Source: Mastigocoleus testarum BC008
GTDB taxonomy: Bacteria > Cyanobacteriota > Cyanobacteriia > Cyanobacteriales > Nostocaceae
NCBI RefSeq assembly: GCF_001456025.1
Contig: NZ_LMTZ01000107.1
Coordinates: 201,296 to 265,295, forward strand
Reading direction: 5' to 3'
Length of the DNA stretch: 64,000 nt
In this document: positions 9,064 through 18,016 of the stretch, piece after piece
Numbering within the stretch: the stretch's first letter is position 1
How the letters are laid out: each line of letters begins with the position of its first letter
The notes under the pieces: model-generated
Database searches by the model: none
What the model was told of the DNA's origin: nothing
Seen by the model: only the letters and a program-made list of their open reading frames with translations
Made by a program: the position numbers and the translations under genes

Positions 9064-11403
9064 GTGCAGGAAGATTTTAGATTAATAGTCGATCTAGTCT
9101 CGGTGCTAGCTGTGGCGGCTAGTGGCGGACTTTTAGCGTCACTGTTGAAACAACCAGTGTTGCTCGGGTATCTCATTGGCGGGATGATTGTGGGACCATC
9201 CGGCTTGGGATTAATTAAAGAAGTAATTCAAGTAGAGACATTAGCACAGTTTGGTGTCGCTTTTTTATTATTTGCTCTGGGAGTAGAATTTTCCCTGGCA
9301 GAATTGAAAAAAGTCAAAACAATTAGTTTGGGTGGTGGTGGACTACAAATAGTTTTAACAATCCTAGTTACGACCCTGATTTCCGTCGCGGTGGGATGGG
9401 TTGAATCCCCAGCCCAAGGTGTATTTTTGGGTTCAATTTTGTCTTTGTCTTCAACTGCGGTTGTTCTCAAATGTTTGATGGAACGCAATGAGACGGAAAC
9501 TCCCCACGGACAGGTAATGTTGGGGATTTTGGTGGTACAGGATTTAGCATTGGGATTGATGCTAGCAGTGTTACCTGCTCTGAACCAACCAGCGGAGACT
9601 ATTTGGATCGCGGTATTGTATGCGCTGTTGCGAATAGGTTTATTTGCTGCAGGTGCAGTTGCTGCAGGAATTTGGTTGATACCACCTTTATTGCGGTTAT
9701 TAGCCCGGACGGAAAGTCGAGAGTTATTTTTGTTGGGAGTTGTGGCGCTGTGTTTGGGAATTGCGCTTCTCACCGAGAGATTGGGACTTTCGATTGAAAT
9801 GGGGGCTTTTGTCGCCGGTTTGATGATTTCTGAGGTGGAATATGCAGATCAAACTCTAAGCTATGTGGAACCATTACGAGATATTTTCGCTAGTTTGTTT
9901 TTCGCTGCGATCGGGATGCTAATCGACCCGTTATTTTTATGGCAAAATCTTGAATTAATTCTGGGGTTAGTAGCGTTAGTACTCGTGGGTAAATTCTTGA
10001 TTGTTACCCCACTAGTAAAATTATTTCGTTATTCATTAAAAACTTCTTTAATAGTTGGTTTGGGGTTAGCTCAGATTGGGGAATTTTCCTTTGTTCTCGC
10101 CAGTGAAGGACAAGTTTTAGGGTTAGTTTCGCGCCGAGTATATTTACTTATTTTAGGAACAACAGCGGTGACATTGGTGGTAACACCCTTCGTACTGCGT
10201 TTAATACCATTTTTATTTAACATCATTGAATCAATGCCGTGGCTCAAACCTTATTTTGATGGGGATGGAATGCCACAGGAAATGTCCGAAGAACTACCGA
10301 TAAGGGACCATGTGGTGGTTTGTGGTTACGGGCGAGTTGGTAAAAATTTAGTTAAATTGTTACTCGCTCATAATTTACCACTAGTTGTAATCGATCAGTC
10401 CGAAAGTAGAATTCAACAATTAAGAGACGCGGGAATACCCTACATATACGGTAATTGTGTCAGTTTCCACGTTTTGGAAGCAGCAGGAATTACTAATGCA
10501 AAAGGAATGGCGATCGCGCTTCCCGATCCAATGAGTACCCGTCTTAGTTTGAAGCGTGCTTTGGAATTGGATCCAGATTTAAATGTGGTAGTACGGTCTA
10601 ATAACAATAGAAATATTGAAACTTTCTACCAACTAGGAGCGCGGGAGGTAGTACAACCGGAATTTGAAGCAAGTCTGGAAATGGTAACTTACCTATTAAA
10701 TGATGTAGGTATATCACCTAATTTAGTACGACGGGAAATTAAGCAAATTCGTAGTCGTCATTATTTAGATTTGCGACCGGAACAATCTCCATCTGAGGTT
10801 TCTCGGGAGTTACGACAAGCGACCAGAGAAATGAACTCAAAATGGTATCCCCTCCCTGCAGGTTCACCTCTGATTGGTATGAGTTTAGAACAAGCAGATA
10901 TGCGCTATGTCACTGGAGTCAGTGTAATGGCTATTCGCCGTAAAGGAGGAGAGGAAATAGACTTTCCCATACCACAAACTAGACTACAAGAAGGTGACAA
11001 ACTATTAGTGGTGGGTTCTTCCCGAGAAATTGCAGGTTTTAATGAATTTGCAAAAGGTCAAGCGACTATTCCGGGGGAAAATAGTGCTTGTCAGTGGGTA
11101 ATTGTGAGTGAGAATTGTCCTGTGACAGAAAAAACTTTAAATCATTTAGATCTGCGCAATCGATATAGCGTGGAAATACAAGCTATACGTCGCGGAAGCA
11201 AATTTATTCGCTTTCCCCACAGCAATACCAAGTTAAAAGAAAATGACCAAGTGTTACTGTGTGGTAATTTATCGAGTCTGAGTCAGTTGGAAGAGTTACT
11301 TTCTCCTACCAGTCAACCGGAGTTGGTATCTATACCAATAGTCCAAGCGGGAGAAGCTGAAGCATTGCGGGATTATTTACCTTTGGATGATTTGCGGGAA
11401 TAA
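9064..11403 (+). CDS. KefB-type monovalent cation:proton antiporter with RCK domains
   Basis: 779 aa inner-membrane CPA2 antiporter. About 12 hydrophobic segments fill residues 1-390 and include the family-typical PVLLGYLIGGMIVGPSGLG and FGVAFLLFALGVEFS. An RCK_N/TrkA-N nucleotide-binding domain follows (HVVVCGYGRVGKNLV, acidic residue in VVIDQSES; about 415-535), then two RCK_C-like lobes (about 595-655, LIGMSLEQADM...GDKLLVVG; and about 690-760, ...LKENDQVLLCG). The likely role is K+ or Na+/H+ exchange gated by nucleotide binding. The start is a GTG without a clear Shine-Dalgarno site, but an in-frame TAA at 9052 excludes any upstream start and the N-terminal residues match the family. Confidence 0.93.
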   Translation: MQEDFRLIVDLVSVLAVAASGGLLASLLKQPVLLGYLIGGMIVGPSGLGLIKEVIQVETLAQFGVAFLLFALGVEFSLAELKKVKTISLGGGGLQIVLTILVTTLISVAVGWVESPAQGVFLGSILSLSSTAVVLKCLMERNETETPHGQVMLGILVVQDLALGLMLAVLPALNQPAETIWIAVLYALLRIGLFAAGAVAAGIWLIPPLLRLLARTESRELFLLGVVALCLGIALLTERLGLSIEMGAFVAGLMISEVEYADQTLSYVEPLRDIFASLFFAAIGMLIDPLFLWQNLELILGLVALVLVGKFLIVTPLVKLFRYSLKTSLIVGLGLAQIGEFSFVLASEGQVLGLVSRRVYLLILGTTAVTLVVTPFVLRLIPFLFNIIESMPWLKPYFDGDGMPQEMSEELPIRDHVVVCGYGRVGKNLVKLLLAHNLPLVVIDQSESRIQQLRDAGIPYIYGNCVSFHVLEAAGITNAKGMAIALPDPMSTRLSLKRALELDPDLNVVVRSNNNRNIETFYQLGAREVVQPEFEASLEMVTYLLNDVGISPNLVRREIKQIRSRHYLDLRPEQSPSEVSRELRQATREMNSKWYPLPAGSPLIGMSLEQADMRYVTGVSVMAIRRKGGEEIDFPIPQTRLQEGDKLLVVGSSREIAGFNEFAKGQATIPGENSACQWVIVSENCPVTEKTLNHLDLRNRYSVEIQAIRRGSKFIRFPHSNTKLKENDQVLLCGNLSSLSQLEELLSPTSQPELVSIPIVQAGEAEALRDYLPLDDLRE

Positions 11404-11488
11404 TTGGTAATTGGTAATTGGTAATTGGTAATTGGTAATTGGTAATTGGTAATTGATAATTGGTAATTGGTAATTGGTAATTGGTAAT
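11402..11488. repeat. heptameric short tandem repeat (GGTAATT)n
   Basis: About 12 head-to-tail copies of the 7-mer GGTAATT, one with a substitution (GATAATT), directly after the antiporter stop codon. Such heptameric repeats (STRR) are known from heterocyst-forming cyanobacteria. Confidence 0.95.
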
Positions 11489-11556
11489 CGTAATATTTTT
11501 TTGATTGCTGCTTCTAACCTCCAAATCGCCAATACCCAATCCCTGATCGCCCCTAC

Positions 11557-11769
11557 CTAACCTTCCTTCATATAAACAATTGACTGTTTCCAGATCATAG
11601 TTTTTTGTGTATTTTCGCTGGCGAGAAAAACACAATATTGATCTTGCCATAATATTTTTCCGGCTAGTAAGTCTCCTGTCACTAGCTTTAACTCTACTTG
11701 TTTTGCTTCTTTGATCGAATTCTGGAGTTGCTTAACGCTTGGTAATGAAGTATCTAATTCAGTAAGCAT
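11557..11769 (-). CDS. hfq: Hfq-like RNA-binding protein
   Basis: 70 aa with the short Sm-like fold expected for cyanobacterial Hfq: LPSVKQLQNSIKEAKQVEL for helix 1 and first strand, LVTGDLLAGKILWQD for the Sm1 region and a short Sm2-like end (TMIWKQSIVYMKEG). Cyanobacterial Hfq lacks the extended C-terminal tail of enterobacterial Hfq, and the length fits. It is divergent from dapF with a 144-bp gap; this hfq-dapF neighbourhood is conserved in Nostocales to my knowledge. In cyanobacteria Hfq is linked to motility through PilB rather than classical sRNA pairing. The 3' end lies close to the GGTAATT repeat array. Confidence 0.85.
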   Translation of the reverse strand: MLTELDTSLPSVKQLQNSIKEAKQVELKLVTGDLLAGKILWQDQYCVFLASENTQKTMIWKQSIVYMKEG

Positions 11770-11913
11770 ATTGGTAATGATATATGTATGTGGTTGGTTT
11801 ATATGGTTAGTGTTTCGGGATTGCTAATCAACTAATAATTAACGATTAACAATCAGTCACTAAAAATCAACAACTAACAATTTCACTACTGTGATAATTC
11901 ATTAAAACGATAA

Positions 11914-12750
11914 ATGGCAATCGAATTTACTAAGTATCAAGGATTAGGTAACGACTTTATTCTGGTTGATAACCGTTCAAATCCAGAACCTGTAGTAACT
12001 CCAGAGCAAGCAGTTAAGATGTGCGATCGCCATTTTGGCATTGGCGCTGATGGTGTAATTTTTGCTCTGCCGGGTGAAAATGTTAGTGATTACACTATGC
12101 GGATTTTTAATTCCGATGGTTCGGAACCGGAAATGTGTGGTAATGGTATTCGCTGTCTGGCTGCTTTTCTAGTGGATTTGGAAGGGGATAACAGCAAAAG
12201 TAAATATCACATTAATACCTTAGCTGGGGAAATTATTCCTGAAATTATGCCCGACGGTCAAATCAAAGTAGATATGGGTTTTCCTCGATTACTTGCGGGT
12301 GAAATTCCTACTACTCTGGCTCCCAAAGATGAGAAGGTTGTGAATCGACCTTTGGAAGTTGCAGGAAAATCTTGGGATGTTACCTGTGTGAGTATGGGTA
12401 ATCCCCACTGTATTACTTTTGTTGATGATGTTGCGGCGATTGAGTTAGAAAAAATTGGACCTCAATTTGAAACTCACTCGGCTTTTCCCCAGAAAACCAA
12501 TACCGAATTTATTCAGGTGGTAAGTTCTGACTACGTGAAAATGCGAGTATGGGAACGAGGTGCAGGTATTACTTTAGCTTGTGGTACTGGTGCATGTGCC
12601 ACATTAGTTGCTGGAGTTTTAGCAGGAAAGTGTGGACGTAAAGCGACGGTAGAACTTCCGGGGGGATGTTTGCAAATTGAATGGTCGGAAGTGGACCAAA
12701 AAGTTTATATGACCGGACCCGCGCAAAAGGTGTTTGCTGGGAATATCTAA
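11914..12750 (+). CDS. dapF: diaminopimelate epimerase
   Basis: 278 aa cytoplasmic enzyme that interconverts LL- and meso-diaminopimelate for lysine and peptidoglycan synthesis. Both catalytic cysteines are in place: Cys75 in EMCGNGIRC and Cys223 in ACGTGACA. The N-terminus TKYQGLGNDFILVDN is typical and the length is normal. The gene starts with ATG in a divergent intergenic region shared with hfq and appears monocistronic; a stem-loop at 12778-12803 follows the stop. Confidence 0.97.
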   Translation: MAIEFTKYQGLGNDFILVDNRSNPEPVVTPEQAVKMCDRHFGIGADGVIFALPGENVSDYTMRIFNSDGSEPEMCGNGIRCLAAFLVDLEGDNSKSKYHINTLAGEIIPEIMPDGQIKVDMGFPRLLAGEIPTTLAPKDEKVVNRPLEVAGKSWDVTCVSMGNPHCITFVDDVAAIELEKIGPQFETHSAFPQKTNTEFIQVVSSDYVKMRVWERGAGITLACGTGACATLVAGVLAGKCGRKATVELPGGCLQIEWSEVDQKVYMTGPAQKVFAGNI

Positions 12751-12777
12751 GGATTTTTTGCTACCTGAAGTTCAATC

Positions 12778-12803
12778 TAGAGACGTATTATAGTACGTCT
12801 CTA
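12778..12803. repeat. AGAGACG-type palindrome after dapF
   Basis: Arms TAGAGACGTA (12778-12787) and TACGTCTCTA (12794-12803) with a 6-nt loop. No T-run follows, so a terminator role is doubtful. It belongs to the dispersed GTAGAGACG...CGTCTCTAC family seen elsewhere in the window. Confidence 0.8.
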
Positions 12804-12922
12804 ATGTGTCAACATCATAGCCGATCATTTCTGATTCTTTTGGAATTCGATAAAATATGCTGTAGAAAACAGTATGATTCCTAACTCAGGAATTTTAGCT
12901 CAGAAATTTTTAAGTTGTAAAA

Positions 12923-15900
12923 GTGGTGAATCCTGAAGCCTATCTGCGATCGCTATGTAAAACTTACGCCCAATGGTGGGATTATTATACCCTCACGGAT
13001 GTAGTGGGGAAAAAACAGCACGAACGGAAACTGCAATCCCCATTGTTAGACATTGGGTTGATGGTAGAGACGATTGAAGAGCAGAAGGAAAGCAAGGAAA
13101 AAAAATCAGAACAAACCGAACGGTTAACTGTTCTAGATGGTCTGCGTAAATATGCTGCTGACCACGTTTTACTGGTAGGTCGTCCGGGTTCGGGAAAATC
13201 GACGGCTTTAGTACGGTTGTTGCTCGAAGAAGCACAAAATTATCAAGAAAATAAACAAATCCCCATCCTCGTAGAACTCCGCTTTTACCAAAGCTCAATT
13301 ATCGACTTAATTCACGATTTCCTCCTACGTCACGATCCTAATTTACCCATCGATGGTAGAGACGTTACATGTAACGTCTCTACATTGTTGCGACAAGGAA
13401 AATTTCTGCTGTTAATGGATGGGGTCAACGAATTACCATCAGAAGCAGCGCGACGGGATTTATATAAATTTCGCCAAGACTACCAAAACACTACCCCGAT
13501 GGTTTTCACCACGCGAGACTTGGGGGTTGGTGGGGATTTGGGTCTTGAGAAAAAGCTGCAAATGCAACCCCTGACTGAAAAACAGATGCGGGAATTTGTA
13601 TGTGCGTATTTACCACAACAAGGGGAAGATATGCTCAAGCAGTTGGAAGGACGTTTGCGGGAATTTGGAGAAACACCTTTACTGTTATGGATGCTTTGTT
13701 CAGTTTTTACTAACAACCAAAATAAAGTACCTGCTAACTTGGGTTCGGTATTTCGTCGTTTCACAGAGATTTATGATAAAAAACTAAAGCAAGATATTCC
13801 CGTAACAGATGAATCTCGACGTTGGTGGAAACGGTTACTACAGCATTTAGCTTGGGTGATGACCCAGGGAGAATCAAAAACAGAAATTCTTGTTGCGATT
13901 CCTCGACAACAAGCTGAAACGATACTGGCGGAATTTCTCCGACAGCAAGGATATCATCAACATTGGAAAGCAGAAAAATGGTTAGATGATTTACTCAAAC
14001 ATCACCTGATTCAATTAGGAGCAGAAAATCAGATTCAGTTTCGCCACCAACTGCTGCAAGAATATTACACTGCAGAAAGATTATTAGAAGAAATATCTAA
14101 TTTAAGTGATGATGAATTGCAGTGGGATTATTTGAATTATTTGAAGTGGACTGAACCCATTGCATTGATGATGCAGTTGCTAGATGTAGAGACGCAAAAT
14201 TTTGCGTCTTTACGTTTGGTGAAATTAGCTTTAGAGGTAGATTTACAATTAGGTGCAAGGTTAGCAGGGGAAGTTAAAGCAGAATTACAAGAAAAGACTG
14301 TTAGTTTAGTTGAAAGCTTAGAAATTCCTCCTTTACTCAAAATTCGACTTTTAGAAAAAACAAAGTCTCATACTGTAGTTCCGGAATTAATCAAACTTCT
14401 CGAAAATGAACATTCAGATGTACGTTATGGCGCGGCATATGCATTGGGAGAAATCAAATCTGAAACTGCTATTCCAGGATTAATAAAACTTCTCGAACAT
14501 GAAGACTCAAATGTACGTTATGGCGCGGAATATGCACTGGGAAAAATCAAGTCTGAAGCAGCGATACCAGGTTTACTTAAACTTCTCGAATATGAAGACT
14601 CAGACGTACGTTATAGGGTGGGATATATACTGGGAAAAATCAAGTCTGAAACAGTAATACCAGGGTTAATTAAACTTCTTGAATATAAAGACTCAGATGT
14701 ACGTTATAGAGCGGCGGAAGCACTAGGAAAAATCAAGTCTGAAACAGTAATACCAGGGTTAATTAAACTTCTCGAAGATGAAGACATACATGTACGTTAT
14801 AGGGCAGTGGAAGCATTGGGAGAGATCAAATACGATGCAGTGCATATAGAGTTAATTAAACTTATTGAGAATCAAAAACCTCATATGCGTTCTAGAACTG
14901 CAAATATGCTGGGTAAAACTAAATTGCAAAATTTAGTTTCAGTACTAATTAAGCTTCTAAAAGATGAAGAATCATATGTACGCTATTGTGCTATACATGC
15001 ACTGGGACAGATGAAATCACATGTAGCGACTCTGGAGTTAATTAAACTTCTCAAAGATCCTGTTCCAGATATACGTTATGTTACTGCTGATAGTTTAGGA
15101 AAAATAAAATCAAATACTACAACTCAAGAGTTAATAAAACTGTTAATAGATAAAGAATCATATGTACGTTCCAGTGCAGCATATGCATTAGGAGAAATCA
15201 AATCTGAAGCTGCTATTCCAGAGTTAATAAAACTTCTCGAAGATGAAGATTCATCTGTACGTTCTAGTGCAGCACATGCACTAGGAGAAATCAAATCTGA
15301 AACTGCTATTCCAGAGTTAATAAAACTTCTCGAAGATGAAGACTCATCTGTACGTTCTAGTGCAGCACATGCACTAGGAGAAATCAAATCTGAAACTGCT
15401 ATTCCAGAGTTAATAAAACTTCTCGAAGATGAAGACTCATCTGTACGTTCTAGTACGGCATATGCACTAGGAGAAATCAAATCTGAAACTGCTACTCCAG
15501 GATTAATAAAGCTTCTCGAACATCAAGATTCATTTGTACGTTTTAGGGCGGCAACGGCACTGGGAAAAATCAAATCTGAAACTGCTATTCCAGGATTAAT
15601 AAAGCTTCTCGAACATCAAGATTCATTTGTACGTTCTATAGCAGCACATTCACTGGGAGAAATCAAATCTGAAACTTCTATACCAGAATTAATAAAAATT
15701 CTCGAACATCAAGATTTGGATGTACGTTCTAGTGCGGCGACAGCACTGGGAGAAATAAAATCTGAAACTGCTATTCCAGGATTAATAAAACTTCTCGAAA
15801 ATCGAGATTCAGATGTACGTTATAGTGCGGCATATGCATTGGGAAAAATCAAATCTGAAACCGCTATTCCAGGATTAATAAAACTTCTCGAACATCAAGA

Positions 15901-16327
15901 TTCAGATGTACGTTGTACGGCGGTGATAGCACTGGGAGAAATCAAATCTAAAACCGCTATTATAGGATTAACAAGACTTATCGAAGACGAACATTCAGAT
16001 GTACGTTGTACGGCGGCAATAGCACTGGGAGAAATCAAATCTGAAACCGCTATTCCAGGGTTAATAAGACTTATCGAAGATGAACAAACACCTTTCTTTG
16101 ATTTCGCAACCGAAGATTTTCCCGTAGCTTTGTTGCGTGGTGGTAAGGGTTTACCGGAACAAGGATATGAAAGCGTCAAAGCAGAAGCTGAAGAAAAAAT
16201 CCGTAGTATCAGCAATCAAGTTCAAGATGGTGTGGGAATAGTTGGCGATGGTAATATTGGTGTCAATATAGGTCAAGCAGGGAATATAACTTTTGGTAAT
16301 ATTTCCTCTGGTAATGCAGACAAATGA
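12923..16327 (+). CDS. NACHT NTPase with HEAT-repeat sensor domain
   Basis: 1134 aa. A short N-terminal region (YLRSLCKTYAQWWDYYTLTD, seen in other cyanobacterial NACHT proteins) precedes a NACHT-type NTPase with Walker A GRPGSGKST (about residues 86-94) and Walker B LLLMDGVNELP (about 161-171). A helical part up to about 480 is followed by 18 full HEAT (PBS-lyase type) repeats of 31 residues and a partial nineteenth. The C-terminus ends in a Gly/Asn-rich segment, VGDGNIGVNIGQAGNITFG. Bacterial NACHT proteins include antiphage receptors; no effector domain is evident here. The start is GTG at 12923, with a second GTG next to it. Two GTAGAGACG-type palindromes lie in frame inside the NACHT and linker regions. 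Confidence 0.92.
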   Translation: MVNPEAYLRSLCKTYAQWWDYYTLTDVVGKKQHERKLQSPLLDIGLMVETIEEQKESKEKKSEQTERLTVLDGLRKYAADHVLLVGRPGSGKSTALVRLLLEEAQNYQENKQIPILVELRFYQSSIIDLIHDFLLRHDPNLPIDGRDVTCNVSTLLRQGKFLLLMDGVNELPSEAARRDLYKFRQDYQNTTPMVFTTRDLGVGGDLGLEKKLQMQPLTEKQMREFVCAYLPQQGEDMLKQLEGRLREFGETPLLLWMLCSVFTNNQNKVPANLGSVFRRFTEIYDKKLKQDIPVTDESRRWWKRLLQHLAWVMTQGESKTEILVAIPRQQAETILAEFLRQQGYHQHWKAEKWLDDLLKHHLIQLGAENQIQFRHQLLQEYYTAERLLEEISNLSDDELQWDYLNYLKWTEPIALMMQLLDVETQNFASLRLVKLALEVDLQLGARLAGEVKAELQEKTVSLVESLEIPPLLKIRLLEKTKSHTVVPELIKLLENEHSDVRYGAAYALGEIKSETAIPGLIKLLEHEDSNVRYGAEYALGKIKSEAAIPGLLKLLEYEDSDVRYRVGYILGKIKSETVIPGLIKLLEYKDSDVRYRAAEALGKIKSETVIPGLIKLLEDEDIHVRYRAVEALGEIKYDAVHIELIKLIENQKPHMRSRTANMLGKTKLQNLVSVLIKLLKDEESYVRYCAIHALGQMKSHVATLELIKLLKDPVPDIRYVTADSLGKIKSNTTTQELIKLLIDKESYVRSSAAYALGEIKSEAAIPELIKLLEDEDSSVRSSAAHALGEIKSETAIPELIKLLEDEDSSVRSSAAHALGEIKSETAIPELIKLLEDEDSSVRSSTAYALGEIKSETATPGLIKLLEHQDSFVRFRAATALGKIKSETAIPGLIKLLEHQDSFVRSIAAHSLGEIKSETSIPELIKILEHQDLDVRSSAATALGEIKSETAIPGLIKLLENRDSDVRYSAAYALGKIKSETAIPGLIKLLEHQDSDVRCTAVIALGEIKSKTAIIGLTRLIEDEHSDVRCTAAIALGEIKSETAIPGLIRLIEDEQTPFFDFATEDFPVALLRGGKGLPEQGYESVKAEAEEKIRSISNQVQDGVGIVGDGNIGVNIGQAGNITFGNISSGNADK
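13356..13383. repeat. 28-bp perfect palindrome inside the NACHT coding sequence
   Basis: Each 14-bp half reads GTAGAGACGTTACA on its own strand. It is translated as GRDVTCNVST between PNLPID and LLRQGKFLLLMDG, just before Walker B, and keeps the frame. Confidence 0.95.
14186..14213. repeat. second in-frame palindrome in the NACHT gene
   Basis: Left half GTAGAGACGCAAAA and right half TTTTGCGTCTTTAC, with one mismatch. It encodes DVETQNFASL upstream of the HEAT repeats. Confidence 0.9.
14366..16085 (+). repeat. HEAT-repeat array, 93-bp units
   Basis: Eighteen full 31-residue units plus a partial one share the core SETAIPGLIKLLEDEDSSVR and AALGEIK. Units 10-12 (about 15200-15480) are almost identical in DNA, whereas units 6-8 are divergent, which points to recent local expansion. 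Confidence 0.93.
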
Positions 16328-16366
16328 TGGGTTTCCTCTTGATTTAGAAGTTTGAATATCGCAATA

Positions 16367-16500
16367 CTATTTCTGCAATATTGTATCCCAAATTGTTCGA
16401 GTATCTGCAAACATCCGAAAACCACAAACTTTTCCATCACACAAGTCGTAGATATGTGCAACAGCGTTCGTAGACTTACCAAAAATGCGATTATCGCTCT
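16367..16500 (-). pseudogene. 3' remnant of an NTF2/SnoaL-like gene
   Basis: Reading the minus strand from about 16500 to the TAG at 16367-16369 gives NRIFGKSTNAVAHIYDL, then CDGKVCGFRMFADTRTIWD. This matches the C-terminus of the intact gene at 17621-18016 (NRISGNSMSSAAAHIYDL, then RDGKVCRFRMFADTKTIWN). The N-terminal two thirds are missing, so it is a truncated duplicate. A 210-bp reading frame on the same strand here is out of frame with this homology. Confidence 0.85.
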
Positions 16501-16602
16501 TAATTCTTAACTGGGAACTCTTAACTGGGAATATAGCTCGATATTGAATATGTAAATAATTTTATTGCTTATTTATTTGTGCGATCGCGTAATGGTGTAT
16601 TT

Positions 16603-17532
16603 ATGAACCATCGGTTTCTACTACGACTTGTTACAAATTTTACGGTTTATCTATTAACCTTGTCTTGCTTTGCCATAGTGCTGTGGGTAATTGACGAGGT
16701 TTTGAGGTGGGATATTTTACCAGATGCCTGGAGTTTGTTAGTACGAGCCCTGTTAGTGGCGGGGGGTATTATTGCCTTTGTATTAGTGGTGATGAATGTG
16801 ATACTGAGTTTAGCTTTGCTGGCGGAGGCTAACGCTAGTCGGGCGCTGTTACCAAACTATCATATTTCTGCACGCCTGAAGCGTCGTATAGGCAAAATTA
16901 TGCTGGCTGCGGTTCTTGCAATCGCGTTGTTGTTTGGGGGATTAGAGGTAATAACTCAAGTCCGTACCCAGTCATCTATCCAAACGGCTCAAGCCGAATT
17001 TAACCAGACCCAAAATACTATGGATAGAAGCGCTAAACAAGTCTTAGGACTATTTACTCAACAGTTGTTAGAGGCAATTGATACCAACACACTAGCTGAA
17101 AAAGGAGAACTCGGCAATCTACGCAAACTGCTTAATTCAATTCAAGCATCTTTCCCTAATCAACCCTCAACAACGGTGGTTATTAAAGCTACCCAAGCTC
17201 CTTATGAATATGCCAGTATTAACGCTAACTCGATAAAGTCCAATAAGCAAGGACAGCTTTTTCTTTCTCCACAACTTTATACGGGCTTTCCAACCAAGCA
17301 AGAAACCCAAATAATTAAGCAGTTATTTTCAGGTAAGTTAGTAGCACCCAAAGATCCTTTAAAGGGTAGTGTTATTAAAAATACGATTCCTAGTTCTTGG
17401 GGACTACTTAAACGTAATAATCGAGCGATTGCAGTTGTCTATCTGGAAGCTAAATATTCCCCCAATGGCGACCCAAATTTATTCAATCAAGATTTTCACC
17501 ACAATGGACCTGCAAGCTTATTGACGAACTGA
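16603..17532 (+). CDS. membrane protein of unknown function
   Basis: 309 aa from the ATG at 16603 (MNHRFLLRL), preferred over an upstream GTG at 16579 that overlaps a HIP1 site. Three hydrophobic segments lie near residues 9-35, 42-72 and 100-118. A short helical stretch and a large soluble C-terminal domain follow (about 120-309), likely on the periplasmic side. I recognise no family. Neighbours are an NTF2-like remnant upstream and an intact NTF2-like gene downstream on the other strand, so the gene sits between two copies of that fold. Confidence 0.7.
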   Translation: MNHRFLLRLVTNFTVYLLTLSCFAIVLWVIDEVLRWDILPDAWSLLVRALLVAGGIIAFVLVVMNVILSLALLAEANASRALLPNYHISARLKRRIGKIMLAAVLAIALLFGGLEVITQVRTQSSIQTAQAEFNQTQNTMDRSAKQVLGLFTQQLLEAIDTNTLAEKGELGNLRKLLNSIQASFPNQPSTTVVIKATQAPYEYASINANSIKSNKQGQLFLSPQLYTGFPTKQETQIIKQLFSGKLVAPKDPLKGSVIKNTIPSSWGLLKRNNRAIAVVYLEAKYSPNGDPNLFNQDFHHNGPASLLTN

Positions 17533-17534
17533 AC

Positions 17535-17560
17535 TTTGATATTTGATATTTGATATTTGG
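17535..17560. repeat. short tandem repeat (TTTGATA)n
   Basis: Three to four copies of a TTTGATA heptamer immediately after the membrane protein gene. Confidence 0.7.
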
Positions 17561-17620
17561 TTAGAATTATTCTTCTGTAAAATCCGACTGAAAGCTGTTT
17601 ATTGTCTAATTCGATCTACG

Positions 17621-18016
17621 TCAAACTTCCTTCGCGGTCGCATTCCAAATAGTTTTTGTATCTGCAAACATCCGAAAGCGACAAACTTTTCCATCGCGCA
17701 GGTCGTAGATATGTGCAGCAGCGCTACTCATAGAATTACCGGAAATTCGGTTACGCCCAGTATAACTTCCAATTACAACTATTGAGTTACCTGCATCTAA
17801 AAATTCTTCAATATGATAAGCAAAGTTTTCCCAGTTGTTGTCGTTAGCTTTGAAAACTCCCTCAATAACTTCTGATGCACCTTGATATGTCGCACCACCC
17901 GGAAAACCTTTATTTTGAATCCATTCAATATCCTCGGTGCAAATTTCCAGAAATGCTTGGTAATCCTTTTCGCGGAATGCTCGATATAGTTCTTGAATGA
18001 CTTCAATATTACTCAT
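17621..18016 (-). CDS. SnoaL/NTF2-like protein
   Basis: 131 aa, the length of a single NTF2-fold domain. MSNIEVIQELYRAFREKDYQAF at the N-terminus, the central WIQNKGFPGG and the C-terminal AHIYDLRDGKVCRFRMFADT are typical of SnoaL-like polyketide-cyclase/ketosteroid-isomerase relatives. Substrate is not predictable. A truncated copy lies at 16367-16500. It is the last gene of a minus-strand group that begins with the azoreductase, though a 175-bp gap separates it from the GNAT gene. Confidence 0.85.
   Translation of the reverse strand: MSNIEVIQELYRAFREKDYQAFLEICTEDIEWIQNKGFPGGATYQGASEVIEGVFKANDNNWENFAYHIEEFLDAGNSIVVIGSYTGRNRISGNSMSSAAAHIYDLRDGKVCRFRMFADTKTIWNATAKEV

Noticed and set aside
9228..9773. 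181-codon minus-strand frame inside the antiporter gene
   Set aside because: Antisense to a clear KefB-type coding sequence and without any domain features.
11330..11650. 106-codon minus-strand frame across the GGTAATT array
   Set aside because: Its repetitive NYQLPIT sequence is a translation of the tandem repeat, and it overlaps hfq.
15124..15480. Minus-strand frame with perfect internal repeats opposite the HEAT array
   Set aside because: Its repeats are just the reverse frame of the 93-bp HEAT units; no start signal or family.
14366..16085. Possible CRISPR array because of regular 93-bp spacing
   Set aside because: The spacing is that of HEAT protein repeats inside an open frame; there are no separate repeats and unique spacers.
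16273..16482. 69-codon minus-strand frame after the NACHT gene
   Set aside because: It is out of frame with the NTF2-like homology, which marks a pseudogene remnant instead.
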